From positions 1,054,001 through 1,118,000 of the forward strand of contig OY762251.1 in NCBI GenBank assembly GCA_963665395.2: a stretch of 64,000 nucleotides of DNA. Direction: 5' to 3'. The translations under genes and the position numbers were made by a program. This stretch comes from Bin87 sp963665395. Lineage in GTDB: Bacteria > Chloroflexota > Dehalococcoidia > Lucifugimonadales > UBA3495. The notes below the pieces were generated by a model. It ran no database searches, was not told the DNA's origin, and saw only the letters and a list, made by a program, of their open reading frames with translations. Each line of letters begins with the position of its first letter. The first letter of the stretch is position 1. Positions 10,201 through 17,951 of the stretch are shown here, piece after piece.

Positions 10201-10781
10201 AATGGCCACGAGTGCCAACGGAAGCCGTAGCCGAGTTGGTTGCGGAGATGCAGGCGCAACATCGTACTATCCAAAGTCTGGCCGCCTCTGGGGAAAACAC
10301 GAAAACAATAGGATTTCCGCAATCCGCCTACGAGTTCGTTACGGCGTTGCCGGCAGGTAGATTACAACGACACGAAATCGTTTGCCGTGTAGAAAGCACA
10401 GAATTGTTGGAGCTGGCGATGGCGGCCCTCAACGGGCACGTAGCCTATGCCTGGTGGCGGGTTTGGGGCGATGCCTTTCACGTCAACGACTACGAAATGT
10501 CCAGCGTCACCATTCCCGACCTTTGGCTGGATGACACTGACATGAACCAGCGGGCGCGGCGTCTGGGACGTCAGTTAATCGCGTCCATTACGCCGGACAA
10601 CGTCAAAACGCAGCGGTCGGGCACCGGCGGCAACGAGTTTGAGAACATCAACTTTTACGAAGTGAGCCCGGACACGATACGTCGACTGGACGAGTTGCAC
10701 CTGGCGGCGCTGGGCTTGCCGACAGAGCCGTTGCTGGGGCAGTTATGGAAGCTGCGTTCCAACAGCAATTGGCGGTTGTAA
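7221..10781 (+). CDS. Single-chain restriction-modification enzyme (nuclease + N6-adenine methylase)
   Basis: The product of about 1186 residues resembles type IIG/IIL enzymes that combine cleavage and methylation. An N-terminal HsdR_N-like nuclease region is suggested by LLITPFLEYLGH, then PDEIIYD and IILEAKPLG, which fit a PD-(D/E)xK core. The central adenine-methylase domain has motif I FDPAVGSGEFPF (around 9106) and the catalytic NPPYEG (around 9694), with LYALDINPMA and LTLIVPLSLAF nearby. The C-terminal 300 residues probably form the target-recognition domain. I prefer the GTG at 7221 (VIRAHTPNRQ); the frame is open back to a TTG at 7095, which overlaps the preceding gene. No separate specificity or nuclease gene is adjacent, as expected for a self-contained enzyme. 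Confidence 0.85.
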   Translation: MIRAHTPNRQDAILQTLRENRAELLAREGYSEDDTIRLLITPFLEYLGHRAAHRRSEHEVNRNRPDEIIYDRPASRAGELPCRIILEAKPLGTAFDRGPSRTETPARQARRYLRDHPASGPNTYGVLTDGNRYRISRRTGHGEDIRHVGEWNILDGPTLDGQDPIAEVMRLIHLDAVNAALEPDQSTGHRRLSNARTLAASIAGGFNPTQILAALTPSAEQKPTIGAELTLTGRALDAAQNDWENHAWRWGPSIRSDNPDFDGNPAVVAVIKFTAPDSGEMPELRRGDVALAARTFARASVSRIAALVAYQANRDGVIDRARLAVHHQGHTGMTPEFDPHNPPASALRALEQIRAALRSRDAISSDRLTNAVNAKVIRKEFYESVAAWTRARQVGKTELQRQAILRHLIRTVFAWILKEDGIIPAEPFEEQFAARCGDGDYHNTILAFLFHNRLNTPTEQRIAHSEPQVEAAMAATPFLNGSLFAEHPGDDRLNISDDDYFGADPDRPGLFTIMARYDWTTAEHTPNESEQTIDPEMLSNLFENLVAATEFWTHSPERMPRGTYYTPADVATEMAKDALAAAVRRQAPAGFTDANLRELFGNSEPELPSLNDRETKKLREAIAGLSIFDPAVGSGEFPFIVANTLKTALATLGDRDESLTRRIIQEQLYALDINPMAAQITRLRLFIAIMAAERNRVETLPLPNLEGRIVCADTLATIANPDWRPAMTGGLEDTDAQIRDALTELAQVRRRWRDAHTETEKTAIRTADADARARLSDALEETGNSDHPELSAFANHKLLEPGPAVATDARLLFYNPSWKGFDVVIGNPPYEGIAKGQTVRERNAVRRQLSGRKQYTTVDGGDLYNLFCEVALTLVKQRDGVVTLIVPLSLAFRQDKHTTRLLFQQRAKSIMLRHQDNRPGTTFHESPVAHPENRQRTTIVTAVTGRGKSIIRTTGTGKWRRSEREQYLLSRESAIIPAIANRPMRRLHPNLAGQWPRVPTEAVAELVAEMQAQHRTIQSLAASGENTKTIGFPQSAYEFVTALPAGRLQRHEIVCRVESTELLELAMAALNGHVAYAWWRVWGDAFHVNDYEMSSVTIPDLWLDDTDMNQRARRLGRQLIASITPDNVKTQRSGTGGNEFENINFYEVSPDTIRRLDELHLAALGLPTEPLLGQLWKLRSNSNWRL

Positions 10782-10789
10782 AGCGCGAA

Positions 10790-10878
10790 TTTTTTTGCCG
10801 AGCGCAAAAAAAGCGAGCCGGCTATCCGATTTTTTGCGAGAGCGGCCAACTCTCATCGGAAGAGGCCCCGGGCCTCTT
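10790..10878. terminator. Inverted repeats after the restriction gene
   Basis: Two inverted repeats follow the stop codon. The first is TTTTTTTGC at 10790-10798 pairing with GCAAAAAAA at 10804-10812 around a 5-base loop. The second is the perfect palindrome AAGAGGCCCCGGGCCTCTT at 10860-10878. Neither has the classical stem plus T-run order on the plus strand, so intrinsic termination is plausible but not certain. Confidence 0.4.
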
Positions 10879-10910
10879 GTCGCCGCCTCAATTACCATTT
10901 TCACCGTACT

Positions 10911-10938
10911 ACTGACGGCCGGCGGCGTCAAGTATAAT
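10911..10938 (+). promoter_or_regulatory. Sigma-70-like promoter for selB
   Basis: A perfect TATAAT lies at 10933-10938, preceded by ACTGAC at 10911-10916 with a 16-base gap. The selB start follows 57 bases after the -10 box. The leader contains CCGCTCCGGCGGGC, a small hairpin. Confidence 0.6.
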
Positions 10939-10994
10939 AGCCGCCACCGCCCGCTCCGGCGGGCTCTGTACGACGCGCTTCTGGACTGACTGCC

Positions 10995-12860
10995 ATGTAC
11001 GTTATCGGCACCGCCGGCCATGTTGACCACGGCAAATCCACCCTGGTCAAGGCCCTGACTGATATTGACCCTGACCGGCTCCCTGAGGAGAAGGAACGGG
11101 AGATGACCGTTGACCTGGGCTTTGCCTGGATGACCCTGCCCAGCGGGAGGGAGGTGAGCATCGTTGACGTGCCGGGGCACGAGCGTTTCATCAAGAATAT
11201 GCTGGCCGGCGTGGGCGCGATTGACTTGGCCATGCTCATCGTGGCCGCCGACGAGAGCGTGATGCAGCAGACCCGGGAGCATCTGGCAATACTGGACTTG
11301 CTGCGCATCCGCCGGGGGCTGGTGGTAATCACCAAGACCGACCTGGTTGACGAGGAACTGGTGGAACTGGTCAAGGCGGAGGTCGAGGACGCGCTGGAGG
11401 GAACGGCTTTCGAGGGCTGCACCATGGTCGCGGTCTCCGCTTACACCGGCGCCGGTCTGGACGAACTCAAGGCCACCATCGACGGCATCCTGGACGACAC
11501 CGAGACGCGGCGCGACCTGGGCCGTCCCCGCCTGCCCGTTGACCGCTGTTTCACCGTCAGCGGGTTCGGCACGGTGGTCACCGGGACACTGATTGACGGC
11601 TCGGTGGCCGTGGGCCAGCAGGTGGAACTGGCCCCCTCGGGCCGGCAGGCGCGCATTCGTGGGTTGCAGAGCCACAAATCGCGGCTGGACTCCACCGGGC
11701 CGGGGGTGCGCCTGGCCCTGAACCTGTCGGGCATCTCCCGCGACGACGTGCCCCGGGGCGAGGTGCTGACCAACCCGGGCTGGCTGCAACCCACCCGCCG
11801 TTTCGACGCCAACCTGCGGATGGTCAAGGGCGCGCCCCACGCTTTGAAACACAACGAGGGCATCACCTTCCACCTGTTCACCAGCGAGACCACCGGACGG
11901 GTGCGCCTGCTGGATGCCGACCGTTTGCAACCCGGCAGCGAAGGCTGGGTGCAGGTGCTTTTGGACGAGCCGGTGCCTATGGTCAAGGGAGACTTCTTCG
12001 TGCTGCGGTCATCCGAGGACACGCTGGGCGGCGGGCAGGTGGCCGACCCCAACCCGCGCCGCCGCCATCGCCGCTTTGCTCCCGACGTGCTGGAACGGCT
12101 GACCATGCTGGACGCCGGCGCCAGCGAGGACGTCATTTTGACCATCGCCGACCAGATGGGGCCTTGCGACCTGCGCACGCTGTCGCAACGCTCCAACCTG
12201 TCCGAGGCGGAAGTGCTGGAACGGCTGGCCGTCCTGGTCGGAGAAGGCGACGTCGTGATTCTGGGCGAAATGGGCGCCCAGGCCGACGCGGTGGCCTACT
12301 CCCGCCGCGGGTGGGACATTGTGCGGAACCAGGCCCAGGTGGCGTTGCAGGCGTATCACAACCAGTATCCGTTGCGCCGGGGCGCGCCGCCCCAGGAACT
12401 GCGCAGCCGCCTGGGGGTGTCGCAGCCCGTCTATCTGCGAGCGGCGGCCCGGCTAATTGACGAAGGCGTTGTTGCCGACGACGGCGGCCTGGTGCGCGCG
12501 CCCGACCACGCGGTTGAGTTAAGCGACCGCCAGCAGAGCGAAATCGCCGATTACCTGGGCGCGCTGGCCGCCGAACCCTGGTCGCCGCCCACCGACCGGC
12601 CGCCGGATCCCGAGCTGTTGGCTCACCTCCAGGAACGGGGCGACGTGGTGAAGGTCAATGAGACGGTGGTGTTCACCACGGCAGCCTACGAGGACATGGC
12701 CGGGCGCATCGTGGCGCACCTCCGGGAGAACGGCAGCGTAACCGTCGCCGACGCCCGCTCCATTTTCGACACCAGCCGGAAGTACGTGCTGCCCCTGCTG
12801 GAATACATGGACCAGCAGCGCATCACCCGCCGTGTCGGCGACGAGCGAGTGCTGCGGTAA
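10995..12860 (+). CDS. selB: Selenocysteine-specific elongation factor SelB
   Basis: SelB carries Sec-tRNA(Sec) to UGA codons that are followed by a SECIS hairpin. The 621-residue protein begins with a translational GTPase domain: GTAGHVDHGKST (P-loop), the switch region EKEREMTVDLGFAW, DVPGHERF and the nucleotide-base motif TKTD. EF-Tu-like beta-barrel domains follow (FTVSGFGTVVTGTL), and the C-terminal half contains the winged-helix repeats that bind SECIS RNA (for example RRGWDIV and the closing KYVLPLLEYMDQQRITRRVGD). Its length is normal for the family. No selA, selD or tRNA-Sec gene is visible in the window, so the rest of the pathway must lie elsewhere. Confidence 0.95.
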   Translation: MYVIGTAGHVDHGKSTLVKALTDIDPDRLPEEKEREMTVDLGFAWMTLPSGREVSIVDVPGHERFIKNMLAGVGAIDLAMLIVAADESVMQQTREHLAILDLLRIRRGLVVITKTDLVDEELVELVKAEVEDALEGTAFEGCTMVAVSAYTGAGLDELKATIDGILDDTETRRDLGRPRLPVDRCFTVSGFGTVVTGTLIDGSVAVGQQVELAPSGRQARIRGLQSHKSRLDSTGPGVRLALNLSGISRDDVPRGEVLTNPGWLQPTRRFDANLRMVKGAPHALKHNEGITFHLFTSETTGRVRLLDADRLQPGSEGWVQVLLDEPVPMVKGDFFVLRSSEDTLGGGQVADPNPRRRHRRFAPDVLERLTMLDAGASEDVILTIADQMGPCDLRTLSQRSNLSEAEVLERLAVLVGEGDVVILGEMGAQADAVAYSRRGWDIVRNQAQVALQAYHNQYPLRRGAPPQELRSRLGVSQPVYLRAAARLIDEGVVADDGGLVRAPDHAVELSDRQQSEIADYLGALAAEPWSPPTDRPPDPELLAHLQERGDVVKVNETVVFTTAAYEDMAGRIVAHLRENGSVTVADARSIFDTSRKYVLPLLEYMDQQRITRRVGDERVLR

Positions 12861-12898
12861 CGTCGGCAGCCTTGACCACCACAACGGAGCTGAAAACA

Positions 12899-13186
12899 AT
12901 GACTGAACGGAGCAAAATGCCCTACGAGGAGCAAAAACGTCTCGGGCAAGCCATTTACGACGCCCAAATCCGCCATCTGATCGCCCCTGAGGACGAAGGC
13001 AAGTACGTGCTGGTCGATGTCCTCACCGGCGACTACGAAATCGACGAGAGATCCGTCGAAGCCAGGGTCAGGCTGCGCAAGCGCCGCCCGGAAGCCGTCA
13101 TCCACACCATGCGCCGGCACAAAACCTACGTTGGACGAGCTATCAGCCCGCGTCGTGTCGTCCGCAATGTAAAGGGAACCCGGTAA
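12899..13186 (+). CDS. Small protein partner of a retropepsin-like protease
   Basis: This 95-residue protein is basic at its C-terminus (RRHKTYVG...RRVVRNVKGTR). Its core has the pattern EDEGKYVLVDVLTGDYEI. The same pattern appears in the C-terminal extension of the isocitrate-lyase-family protein at 57202-58341 (ADQGKWLIINTESEDYEI). In both places a clan AA aspartic protease gene follows directly. Here the stop TAA is followed at once by, and overlaps in base 13186 with, the protease ATG. I chose the ATG at 12899, preceded by GGAGCTGAAAACA; a TTG start at 12872 is possible. The pair may be toxin-antitoxin-like or a protease with its substrate or adaptor; function is unknown. Confidence 0.7.
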   Translation: MTERSKMPYEEQKRLGQAIYDAQIRHLIAPEDEGKYVLVDVLTGDYEIDERSVEARVRLRKRRPEAVIHTMRRHKTYVGRAISPRRVVRNVKGTR

Positions 13187-13611
13187 TGCACTACGGCAGA
13201 GTCAACTACTACTACGACGGAGACGTACTGGAAGCCAGCATTACGCTCTCGTTGCTGGACGATAACGGCATAACCGAGAGTATCGACTTTGCCGTAGATA
13301 CCGGATTAACCGAGGAAGTCGCCCTTCCTCAGGACATCATCAACCGGCTTAACCTTCCGCTAGCGGACGATGCAGATGATATCGAACTTACCTTGGCCGA
13401 TGGCACCATTGCCGTTGCCAGGGTATATGTCGCAAATCTTCTGTGGCATGACCGAATACGAAGAGTAGCGGTTGCTAACCTAGAGGGCATACCTCTCATC
13501 GGTATGGGACTGCTTATGGGCAGCAACTTGAACGTTGACGCCGTTCCCGGCGGCCTGGTAACAATCACCGAGTTGCCCCCCGTATCCCAACTCGAAATGC
13601 CGTGCGGATGA
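13186..13611 (+). CDS. Clan AA (retropepsin-like) aspartic protease
   Basis: A 141-residue single-domain protein. The active-site motif is DFAVDTGLTEEVALP near residues 33-47, where DTG is the catalytic triad of retroviral-type aspartic proteases, which act as dimers. Downstream features fit the family: TLADGTIAVARVYVA (second hairpin) and GIPLIGMGLLMG (the hydrophobic-hydrophobic-glycine motif). The usual Ser/Thr after DTG is Leu here, so activity should not be assumed. It starts on the last base of the upstream 95-residue gene, which implies translational coupling. A second pair of this kind occurs near 57 kb. Confidence 0.8.
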   Translation: MHYGRVNYYYDGDVLEASITLSLLDDNGITESIDFAVDTGLTEEVALPQDIINRLNLPLADDADDIELTLADGTIAVARVYVANLLWHDRIRRVAVANLEGIPLIGMGLLMGSNLNVDAVPGGLVTITELPPVSQLEMPCG

Positions 13612-13615
13612 AATT

Positions 13616-14842
13616 ATGGCTCTGGACTTCGGCCAAACCGCCCGCCAACTGATGGCGGCCATGGGTGACGTGGCGGCCACCACCCGCAGCCGGCGGCAGC
13701 GCTTCGCCGATACTCTGGATCGGGCGTTAGCAATATCACCGTCTGAGGCAGCTGACCGTACCGCATCGGCCGGCCGGCGGCCCTTCATCGCGGCGCGGAC
13801 CGGTGGCGAGGGATTGCTGGCCAGCATTCCGCCGCCGGAGGCACCGTCCGACTGGTCGGCTCTCTCCGTGGACGGCTCGCACATTGACGTTGACCGGCAT
13901 CTGCCCCTGCGCTGCTACCTGATCAACCTGGGCGGCTGCACCCTCACCTACGGCGCAAACCCCGACTGCCAACTGTTCAGCGAGCCAACGCTGGCGGTGG
14001 GCGACGCCGAGCTTTACCTGCGCCCGTCCGACGAATCGTCGGACGAAACTCCCATATCCGGCCAACTGCTGGGCGCGTTGCGCACCGTGCGTGAGGTGGA
14101 GCGGCTGGCCGACGCCGTGGACGCCTTACCCGCCGTACTGCCAGCGCTGGCCCTGCTGGACGGCACGCTGGCCTTCTGGGACTTGCAGCGGGGGAGTTAT
14201 CCCCGGTACGTGAGCGAAACTCTGATTGGCGAGCGGCTGCACGCGGCGTTGGCCCGGCTGCGGGAGGTGTCCCATGTCGGCCGGCTGCTGGCGGTGGCCG
14301 CCTACACCTCGCGCCCGCAGACCACCGAGGTTGCCGGAGCCGTCCGCGTCTGCCTGTGCGGCAGCGACGCCACGGAATGCACCCGGCGATGCAGCGCGCG
14401 CCGCTCGGACCTGGCCCAGTGCGACGGCGCGGCGGGATTTGACGACCGGGAGTTGTTTGACGCCCTGCTGGAATCCGGCCATCGCTCGCCGCTATATCAA
14501 TCGGGCCGCGTGGAATCCCGCTTTGCTCTGGGCTTGACGGTAGGCACGGAGTGGAGCCACTTTTACTACGTCAACAGCGGAACGGAGATAGCGCGGGTAG
14601 AAGTGCCGGACTGGGTCGCTGAAGACGCCAAACTGCTGGCCTTGGGCCACGCCCTGCTGGTGCGACAGTGCGAGTTGGGATTGGGTTATCCCGTGGCAAT
14701 CTCCGAAGCCCACGAGCAGGCGGTGGTCAGCGGGCACGACCGGGCCGAGTTTCGCCGGCTGGCTATAATGCTGATGGAGCAACAGGGCTTGCCGACGCCG
14801 GAGTCGGCCAAGACCGTATCCAAGCGGCTGCCCTGGGTATAA
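13616..14842 (+). CDS. NurA-domain nuclease
   Basis: NurA is a 5'-3' nuclease acting on single- and double-stranded DNA ends in break resection, usually with the HerA translocase. This 408-residue protein has the NurA signature WSALSVDGSHIDVDRH near residues 82-97, carrying the first catalytic Asp. A second acidic site is in ALLDGTLAFWDL near residues 180-190, and the C-terminal block ISEAHEQAVVS is also typical. A cysteine cluster (CLCGSDATECTRRC) near residue 245 is unusual and might bind metal. No herA gene is nearby. It follows the aspartic protease gene by only 4 bases, so it is probably co-transcribed with the pair. Confidence 0.82.
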   Translation: MALDFGQTARQLMAAMGDVAATTRSRRQRFADTLDRALAISPSEAADRTASAGRRPFIAARTGGEGLLASIPPPEAPSDWSALSVDGSHIDVDRHLPLRCYLINLGGCTLTYGANPDCQLFSEPTLAVGDAELYLRPSDESSDETPISGQLLGALRTVREVERLADAVDALPAVLPALALLDGTLAFWDLQRGSYPRYVSETLIGERLHAALARLREVSHVGRLLAVAAYTSRPQTTEVAGAVRVCLCGSDATECTRRCSARRSDLAQCDGAAGFDDRELFDALLESGHRSPLYQSGRVESRFALGLTVGTEWSHFYYVNSGTEIARVEVPDWVAEDAKLLALGHALLVRQCELGLGYPVAISEAHEQAVVSGHDRAEFRRLAIMLMEQQGLPTPESAKTVSKRLPWV

Positions 14843-14850
14843 TCCCCTAC

Positions 14851-14877
14851 CGTCATTCCGGCGCAAGCCGGAATCCA
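14851..14877. repeat. H-module hairpin
   Basis: A short inverted repeat, CATTCCGGCGCAAGCCGGAATC, of the type that recurs at 17.9, 18.4, 23.2, 51.1, 53.5 and 61.2 kb. It lies 10 bases after nurA and may act as an RNA hairpin between genes. Confidence 0.7.
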
Positions 14878-14921
14878 GAAAGTCAGACCTCGAATCATCG
14901 TAGAGTATCTGGAGGTTTCCA

Positions 14922-15407
14922 ATGGGTGAATTGAACGATCTGGCCGCATCGGTAGCGGCTTTGCTGAAAGAGCGCGGCGATACCTTGGCCGTGTCGGAAT
15001 CTTCCTGCGGCGGCCTGATTTCCGCCGCGCTGGTGTCGATACCCGGAGCGTCGGCTTACTACGTGGGCGGCTCGGTGGTCTATACGCGGACCGCGCAGGT
15101 CGGGCTGCTTCAAGTGCCGGATTCGGCGATGGAGGGGCACCGGGCCAGCACGGAATACTACGCCCTGCTCAACGCCCGAACCTCCCGGGAGTTGATGGGT
15201 ACCACCTGGGCGCTGGCCGAAACCGGCGCCAGCGGGCCGACGGGCAACCGCTACGGAGACAATTACGGTCACGCCTGCTTCGGCGTCGCCGGCCCGGTGG
15301 AACGCTCGCAGACGCTGGAAACGGGCAGTCCGGACCGCGAGGCCAATATGTGGGAGTTTGCCCGCACGGCACTGGCCCTGCTGGAAGAGGCGTTGCAAGC
15401 GGCGTAA
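14922..15407 (+). CDS. pncC: CinA/PncC-family nicotinamide-nucleotide amidohydrolase
   Basis: The 161-residue protein is the stand-alone C-terminal CinA domain, which deamidates nicotinamide mononucleotide to nicotinate mononucleotide for NAD recycling. The N-terminal block TLAVSESSCGGLISAALVSI has the catalytic Ser region, followed by YYVGGSVVYTRTAQVGLL. The loop AETGASGPTGNRYG is the family's conserved glycine-rich segment. Length is typical (about 160). The start is supported by GGAGG 7 bases upstream. The competence-damage N-terminal domain of full-length CinA is absent, which is common. One caution: the second half (YGHACFGVAG) is more divergent than in classical PncC. Confidence 0.85.
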   Translation: MGELNDLAASVAALLKERGDTLAVSESSCGGLISAALVSIPGASAYYVGGSVVYTRTAQVGLLQVPDSAMEGHRASTEYYALLNARTSRELMGTTWALAETGASGPTGNRYGDNYGHACFGVAGPVERSQTLETGSPDREANMWEFARTALALLEEALQAA

Positions 15408-15456
15408 TGCACGCGCTCCGTGCTAAAATGGCTGGAAACCTCCATTGGAGGAATCT

Positions 15457-15888
15457 ATGATTGCACGGAACGCGCAAACCATTATTGCCATAGCAGCAGT
15501 CCTGACGTTTCTGGTCATCGCGCTGGTGCCCGCGGTCAGCGGCCTTTACTGGCTGGTGCAGCTCAACAGCAAGGTGGATTACCTTCAGGCTGAACTGGAG
15601 GATACTCAGCGGCAAGTCCAGGACACCCAACGGGAAGTCCAGGATACCCGGCAGGAAATCCAGGACACCCGCCGGGAGTTGCTGGCTGCAATCGAGCAGT
15701 CGGAACATCGCATTCTGGACGCTCTGGCCAACCACACCCACGATGAACACGGCAACGCGATTTTCACCCGGCCGGTCAGTGTGGATGCCGCTCAAGGTCA
15801 ATATCAGCGGGACTATGTTGGCATTGCCGCACCGGACCTTATGGCGCAGCGCTGTCCAACATATTTGACAGATCGGCCGGGTTACTAA
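15457..15888 (+). CDS. Membrane-anchored coiled-coil protein
   Basis: A 143-residue protein of unknown function with one transmembrane helix (residues 8-32, TIIAIAAVLTFLVIALVPAV) and a coiled coil. The coil is a run of seven-residue repeats, DTQRQVQ, DTQREVQ, DTRQEIQ, DTRRELL, encoded by a 21-base direct repeat at about 15600-15685. The tail has LDALANHTHDEHGNAIF. A very similar motif (ALANHRHDQDGN) is found in the broken reading frame at 38654-38788. I start at the ATG preceded by GGAGGAATCT. The 3' end overlaps the convergent gene at 15839 by 50 bases. Confidence 0.7.
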   Translation: MIARNAQTIIAIAAVLTFLVIALVPAVSGLYWLVQLNSKVDYLQAELEDTQRQVQDTQREVQDTRQEIQDTRRELLAAIEQSEHRILDALANHTHDEHGNAIFTRPVSVDAAQGQYQRDYVGIAAPDLMAQRCPTYLTDRPGY

Positions 15889-17155
15889 TCTCGGCGGCGG
15901 CGCGGATGAAATGCCCCAGTGTGGGGCTGCGCCGCCGCAGTTCCTCCACCTGCTGGCCTACGATGCTGACTCCGGCCGCGCCGGTGGTGGCATAGGTGCC
16001 GTGGAAGGCAAAGTAGGCCTGGTTCAACCGGCGGATTAGGTAGCCGTTGGCTACGAAGATCCTACGGCGTTCTTCCATGTACGCCTCTGCGCCGTCAACG
16101 TCGCCGGCCCCCAGCAGTTCGTCAACCCGGATTCTGGTAGTCCTCATCTCCTCCTGATAATCGAAAGGCTTAGGGTTGACGGCGGCCTGGTGTTCTTGTC
16201 CGGTTGGCCCGTGGGCGGGGTGCGTGGCTTGCGGCGGCGGGGTTCCTTCCAGCCGGCTGAGGGCCAGTTCTCCGATTTCCCGGCCGGCGATGTCGGCAAC
16301 GGTTTCGTTGATGACGGTCATCTCGCCGCCCTCAAAGTAATGCTTGCCCAGAGGTCGGAACCACAGCCACTGATGCACCCATTCGTGGGCGATGACTTCC
16401 AGGGTGAAATCCAGACCGAAGTCGGGCCGGGTGATGGACGGATAGAACGCTATTCCGCCCGTGTTCACCACCAGAGCCGACAAGTCCGTCTGCGCCTCAA
16501 CCTGCGATTCGATGCGCTCCCGTTCATCATTGGTCAGTCCCGTCCGCAGCACCACGTCGTCCGCCATCCGGCGGATGCGGTCGCGCGGCGACGTAATCAA
16601 GACCGTCGGGGAGCCGGTCAGCACCGTATCCACCGGCGGGAACACGCCGGTTACAGCCCGGAACCCCTGGGATTTCAGGATGTCCGCCACCGCCGACTCC
16701 AGGGTTTCCTCAACGGCCGGCCGCATCCGGGCTTGCCTTCCGCGCAGTCGGGCCTGGCCTTGCCGCATTTCCGCGGCGCCGGCGGCAAGGTCGGGCGGTA
16801 CGGACGGCAGAGCCGCCAGCTCAATCAGATGCAGGTCAATCTCACGAATCAGCTGGGCACGGTCAAAGTATGCGTTGACCTCAGCAAAGCTGACGTTGTG
16901 CCGGTCGCCGCCGCCGCTGAACAGCGCCCGGGGCGCCTGCATCGCCCGGCGCAGCCATTTGTCAGGCAGGTTGCTCAGCTCCCAGCTGATCGCGCTGAAA
17001 CGATATGGGGCGGTGGCCGCCTGAATCGCGTCGGGTCGGTAATCTTCGATGTAGAGCAGCAGTCCGACAATCCAGCCCAACACGATGATGCGCCAGTGTA
17101 TTATCAGCCGGAATTGGGGCCGGTCGTCGCTTGGGGTTTCAGGCTTGCTGGTCAT
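15839..17155 (-). CDS. Membrane-anchored putative zinc metallopeptidase
   Basis: The 438-residue product has an N-terminal transmembrane helix (HWRIIVLGWIVGLLLYI, residues 19-35) and a C-terminal domain with the zinc-protease motif HEWVHQWLWFRPLG near residues 240-253, followed by INETVADIAGREIG, whose Glu could be the third zinc ligand. The arrangement resembles gluzincin-type peptidases. The middle part contains helices with a charged surface. A cysteine-poor sequence facing outside the membrane is consistent with a surface peptidase. Substrate is unknown. The 3' end overlaps the coiled-coil gene on the other strand. Confidence 0.7.
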   Translation of the reverse strand: MTSKPETPSDDRPQFRLIIHWRIIVLGWIVGLLLYIEDYRPDAIQAATAPYRFSAISWELSNLPDKWLRRAMQAPRALFSGGGDRHNVSFAEVNAYFDRAQLIREIDLHLIELAALPSVPPDLAAGAAEMRQGQARLRGRQARMRPAVEETLESAVADILKSQGFRAVTGVFPPVDTVLTGSPTVLITSPRDRIRRMADDVVLRTGLTNDERERIESQVEAQTDLSALVVNTGGIAFYPSITRPDFGLDFTLEVIAHEWVHQWLWFRPLGKHYFEGGEMTVINETVADIAGREIGELALSRLEGTPPPQATHPAHGPTGQEHQAAVNPKPFDYQEEMRTTRIRVDELLGAGDVDGAEAYMEERRRIFVANGYLIRRLNQAYFAFHGTYATTGAAGVSIVGQQVEELRRRSPTLGHFIRAAAEISNPADLSNMLDSAAP

Positions 17156-17187
17156 CGGGTTTCAGTTGGCTGGCGCGGGCAATGGGT

Positions 17188-17322
17188 CTCATGCGTACCC
17201 ACTTTCATGGACTGTCATTGCGAGCGCAGCGTGGCAATCTCGCTCCCGTAGCGCCCATCGTTGCCCTAACGAGATTGCCACGTCGCTACGCTCCTCGCAA
17301 TGACAAAGTGGGTACGCATGAG
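17188..17322. repeat. F1-B inverted-repeat element (135 bp)
   Basis: The ends are CTCATGCGTACCCACTTT and its perfect reverse complement. The inside is the B hairpin module (CATTGCGAGCGCAGCGTGGC pairing with its copy). A perfect 10-bp target duplication, GGCAATGGGT, flanks it at 17178-17187 and 17323-17332. The same 135 bp occurs in reverse orientation at 48710-48844, apparently identical, which suggests recent movement. Confidence 0.88.
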
Positions 17323-17436
17323 GGCAATGGGTTTCTTGACACTCGCCCCGGCCCGTAACATAATTTCGGCGCGCATTTTCGCACAGGCTTGGAGCCGGCG
17401 GGTCCGACACAGTATATCGGGGGCAGGAGGTTTTCG

Positions 17437-17883
17437 TTGTCCACCAATTCTTTCACTCTTACCGATGAGATGCGTGAGCAGTCCATCGGCGTCGAGAGCC
17501 CGCCGACCACCCTGGAGGTTGAGAAGGGCCACATCGCCCGCTTTGCTGAGGCCATCGGCGACGACAACCCGGCGTACACCGAAGGCACTCCCGAAACCGG
17601 CGGTATCGTCGCGCCACCGACCTTCCTGCGGGCCATCCGGGACATCCGCCCGGAGATTCCCTTTGACATACCGTTCACGCGCCTCCTGGACGGCGGTAGC
17701 GATTGGGAGTATTTCGACCACGTGCGGCCCGGCGATACCATCACGGCCGTGGGCCGGGTGGAGGATATCCGCGAACGCTCCGGCAGCATCGGCCAGATGT
17801 TGATCACTACCATCAAGATCACCTACCGCAACCAGACCGGGGCGATTGTCGCCACGCAGACGAGCACCTCAATACGGCACTGA
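17437..17883 (+). CDS. MaoC-like dehydratase, N-terminal type (FAS1-DH)
   Basis: A 148-residue hotdog-fold protein resembling the N-terminal dehydratase half of MaoC-type enoyl hydratases. Recognisable segments are VEKGHIARFAEAIGDDNPAY (substrate-loop helix) and YFDHVRPGDTITAVGRVEDI. The catalytic Asp/His of the active hydratase half is not evident here, so it probably pairs with the next gene, which has it. I start at the TTG at 17437, preceded by AGGAGG with 6-base spacing; the frame upstream is open but overlaps repeat-flanking sequence. It forms an apparent two-subunit hydratase with the gene at 17952, next to two short-chain dehydrogenases. Confidence 0.85.
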   Translation: MSTNSFTLTDEMREQSIGVESPPTTLEVEKGHIARFAEAIGDDNPAYTEGTPETGGIVAPPTFLRAIRDIRPEIPFDIPFTRLLDGGSDWEYFDHVRPGDTITAVGRVEDIRERSGSIGQMLITTIKITYRNQTGAIVATQTSTSIRH

Positions 17884-17901
17884 CGATTTCGCGCTTACTG
17901 G

Positions 17902-17921
17902 ATTCCCGCTTTCGCGGGAAT
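17902..17921. repeat. H-module hairpin
   Basis: A perfect inverted repeat, ATTCCCGCTTTCGCGGGAAT, between the two hydratase genes, 18 bases after the first stop codon. Confidence 0.7.
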
Positions 17922-17951
17922 GACGGTGGAATGCAAAGAAAGAGGGATATG

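Noticed and set aside
13186..13611. Prophage or retroelement origin for the aspartic protease
   Set aside because: No reverse transcriptase, integrase or capsid genes nearby; the two-gene arrangement repeats elsewhere in the window as a cellular module.
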